This document shows, piece after piece, positions 62,401-64,000 of a stretch of DNA of 64,000 bases. Every line of letters begins with the position of its first letter. Position 1 is the stretch's first letter. The notes under the pieces were generated by a model that saw only the letters and a list, made by a program, of their open reading frames with translations, was not told the origin of the DNA and ran no database searches. The stretch is from Phymatolithon calcareum (Eukaryota > Rhodophyta > Florideophyceae > Hapalidiales). The DNA is taken from contig OZ345380.1 in the NCBI GenBank assembly GCA_977006965.1, forward strand, positions 1,550,001-1,614,000, read 5' to 3'. A program made the translations under genes and the position numbers.

Positions 62401-64000
62401 CCAGCAGATAGAGGAAATGCCGTACGATCTTCCCGTGTCCACCCCGGCGATTATTATGTCGCAAATTCGAGGTCTGGGATAAGAACTGTCGAGAAGACAA
62501 GAAATTAGAAGCCTCAGGTGACGCCGTTTGGCGTGGTGTTTCATGTTCTCGCAACGGTAGAGTAAATTCGGAGACACTTTGATGAGCTCTGGATGGACGA
62601 CACTTCATTCTCCAGCGCCCACGACCAGATTTAGAAGGGTATAAATACGAGTGCATCAGAGCACATTATTGAGCGGAAGGCAGTCGGAATAAGAATCACC
62701 AAGTCTTGGTCGGCTCAGTGCTCCTTCGGGGAGCATAAGGAGAGAAGTGACTGGTGTGAGCGTCTCGCCATGTCCGGTACCCGTTTCGGGAAACCAGCGG
62801 TCATTGCGGATCACGTGACTAACTAATGTGCGACAATATTCTTAAACAGCACGTGGACCTTCGCGAGGTTCTACAACGCTGAGCGCTCGAAAGATAACAA
62901 ACTCTCTTTTGTTCTGAACTGTTCATTACCGTTTTGCGACATTTTAGACTCTCGAAAACACTACGCCGCTAATTTGCGGAAAAGTGGCCATTCGGTCGGT
63001 TCCCTCCAATTAACACAGCACTTGCCATATCTTCGGAAGTCTGTGGGGATTTTAGAAAAACTTAGACATAAAACAACACTTCTCGCTGACAAGTTCAGTG
63101 ATACCGTACCAATCCTCATGAACAATCTTCAGAAGTACTTCGGAAGATATCGGCCGACCCAAGAAAAGAATAATATTACTTAAAAAGCTCTCGACCAGTT
63201 ACTTTTCTTAACCATCGTCTTTTAAGACATGGAATAGACAACGCGTCAATAGAGCTGCGATCCTGAGCCTCATAAGAATCAAACCAGTGGATCCCCAACC
63301 TTTCCCCTGCTAGGGTTACGACGCTAACCCGGGTTACACGGATTTGAGTAGATTAGCGAAGCTACAAATAGCGTAGCGGCTGAAGCGCATCTCCCTTGCA
63401 GTCTCATGAGTGCTGATGAGGGCGTTTGAAAAATTCAAAAAAACTCGTGGTACCGCCCCCAGTCGTTAGGTGACGGGGATATTCTTGCTCTTCTATACAG
63501 TCTCTTCCGCTTCAGTACCATTTGGTCTAGCTCTGTAGTCCGAAAGGACATACAGCATGCTGGAATGCGTTTTCTCGCTCTTCAAGGATCACACCCGGTG
63601 TTCACGAGTTTTTTGTTCAATTGATGTGTTTTTGAAGCAATTGCTTAGTTATTTATTTAAAAGCCCTCTGTAACCCTCCTAAGACTGTACGGGAGCATCT
63701 TTTCGGATCTTGTTCATTCTAGTACACAGCCTGGTCCCTAATACAAGGACTCGTCGTTCCAGTATTTGATGCACTAAGGTCTTTTCTGCTCAATGCTTCA
63801 TGGCCATTGAGAATTTTCATTGTGGCGTCTTTATAGGGAGCTTTAGGGGGTGTTCTACTGTCTTCTTTGCTTATGTTCACAAAAAAATGAACGTCAAAAA
63901 TCCGCCATTTTATTAAAAAAAATGTCGCGTTGATTTTCCATACGGTTCAACATGCGCCAGAAGCGAGTTATTGCTTTCGACAATATGTCTAAGCCACTAT
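62401..64000. other. LINE tails and unassigned DNA to the right edge
   Basis: 63026-63063 carries the first-type LINE tail (CATATCTTCGGAAGTCTGTG). A weak second-type tail lies at 63395-63435 (+) and a clear one at 63655-63712 (-). No gene is supported elsewhere in this stretch. Confidence 0.45.

Overview
This is eukaryotic nuclear DNA. Genes are monocistronic, few have introns, the visible introns are short GT-AG introns, and the gene set is eukaryotic: CPSF30, a CHL1/DDX11 helicase, a SUF4/BuGZ zinc-finger protein, PEN-2 and an arrestin-RING E3. The alanyl-tRNA synthetase starts with a basic, transit-peptide-like leader containing Phe close to the start. Plant-type SUF4, compact intron-poor genes and a transposon-rich background together fit a red alga best. 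That placement is inference, and another alga is possible.

Layout. 1-17 kb is gene-poor. It holds a possible C-terminal exon at the left edge, a 650-bp hAT-type element (1520-2169), and a complete piggyBac-like element (4502-7043) with terminal inverted repeats. After that come decayed repeats and AT-rich DNA dense in TACTGTA/TACAGTA words. 17.3-34.5 kb is a compact gene island: two-exon C2H2 protein (+), PEN-2-like protein (-), CPSF30-like CCCH protein (+), a small putative membrane protein (-), L-asparaginase (+), SUF4/BuGZ-like protein (-), CHL1/DDX11-like helicase (+) followed by a decayed copy of its own 3' end, a large basic disordered protein (+) and organellar AlaRS (-). Two pairs are head-to-head and probably share promoters (PEN-2/CPSF30 and SUF4/CHL1).

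35.7-41.7 kb is one Mutator-like (MULE) transposon with a perfect 10-bp target duplication. Its terminal inverted repeats are built from 29-bp units. A hAT-type element is inserted in its left terminus and a decayed LINE fragment lies inside it. 41.7-64 kb is a nested graveyard dominated by one or two LINE families. Their copies share a 3' hairpin and carry RT motif C variants FADD, FVDD and FLDN. It also holds two near-identical inverted copies of a 0.96-kb hAT-type element, fold-back palindromes and a decayed flavoprotein gene. Two host genes survive there: a two-exon arrestin-RING protein (50776-52628, -) and a multi-exon C2-domain-like gene (55336-56129, -).

No operons, rRNA, convincing tRNA or CRISPR were seen. 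The most informative observations are the nested, datable transposon structures: the MULE periodic ends, the piggyBac element with CTAG flanks and a -1 slippery site at its frame break, and three hAT-type families with exact 8-bp duplications.
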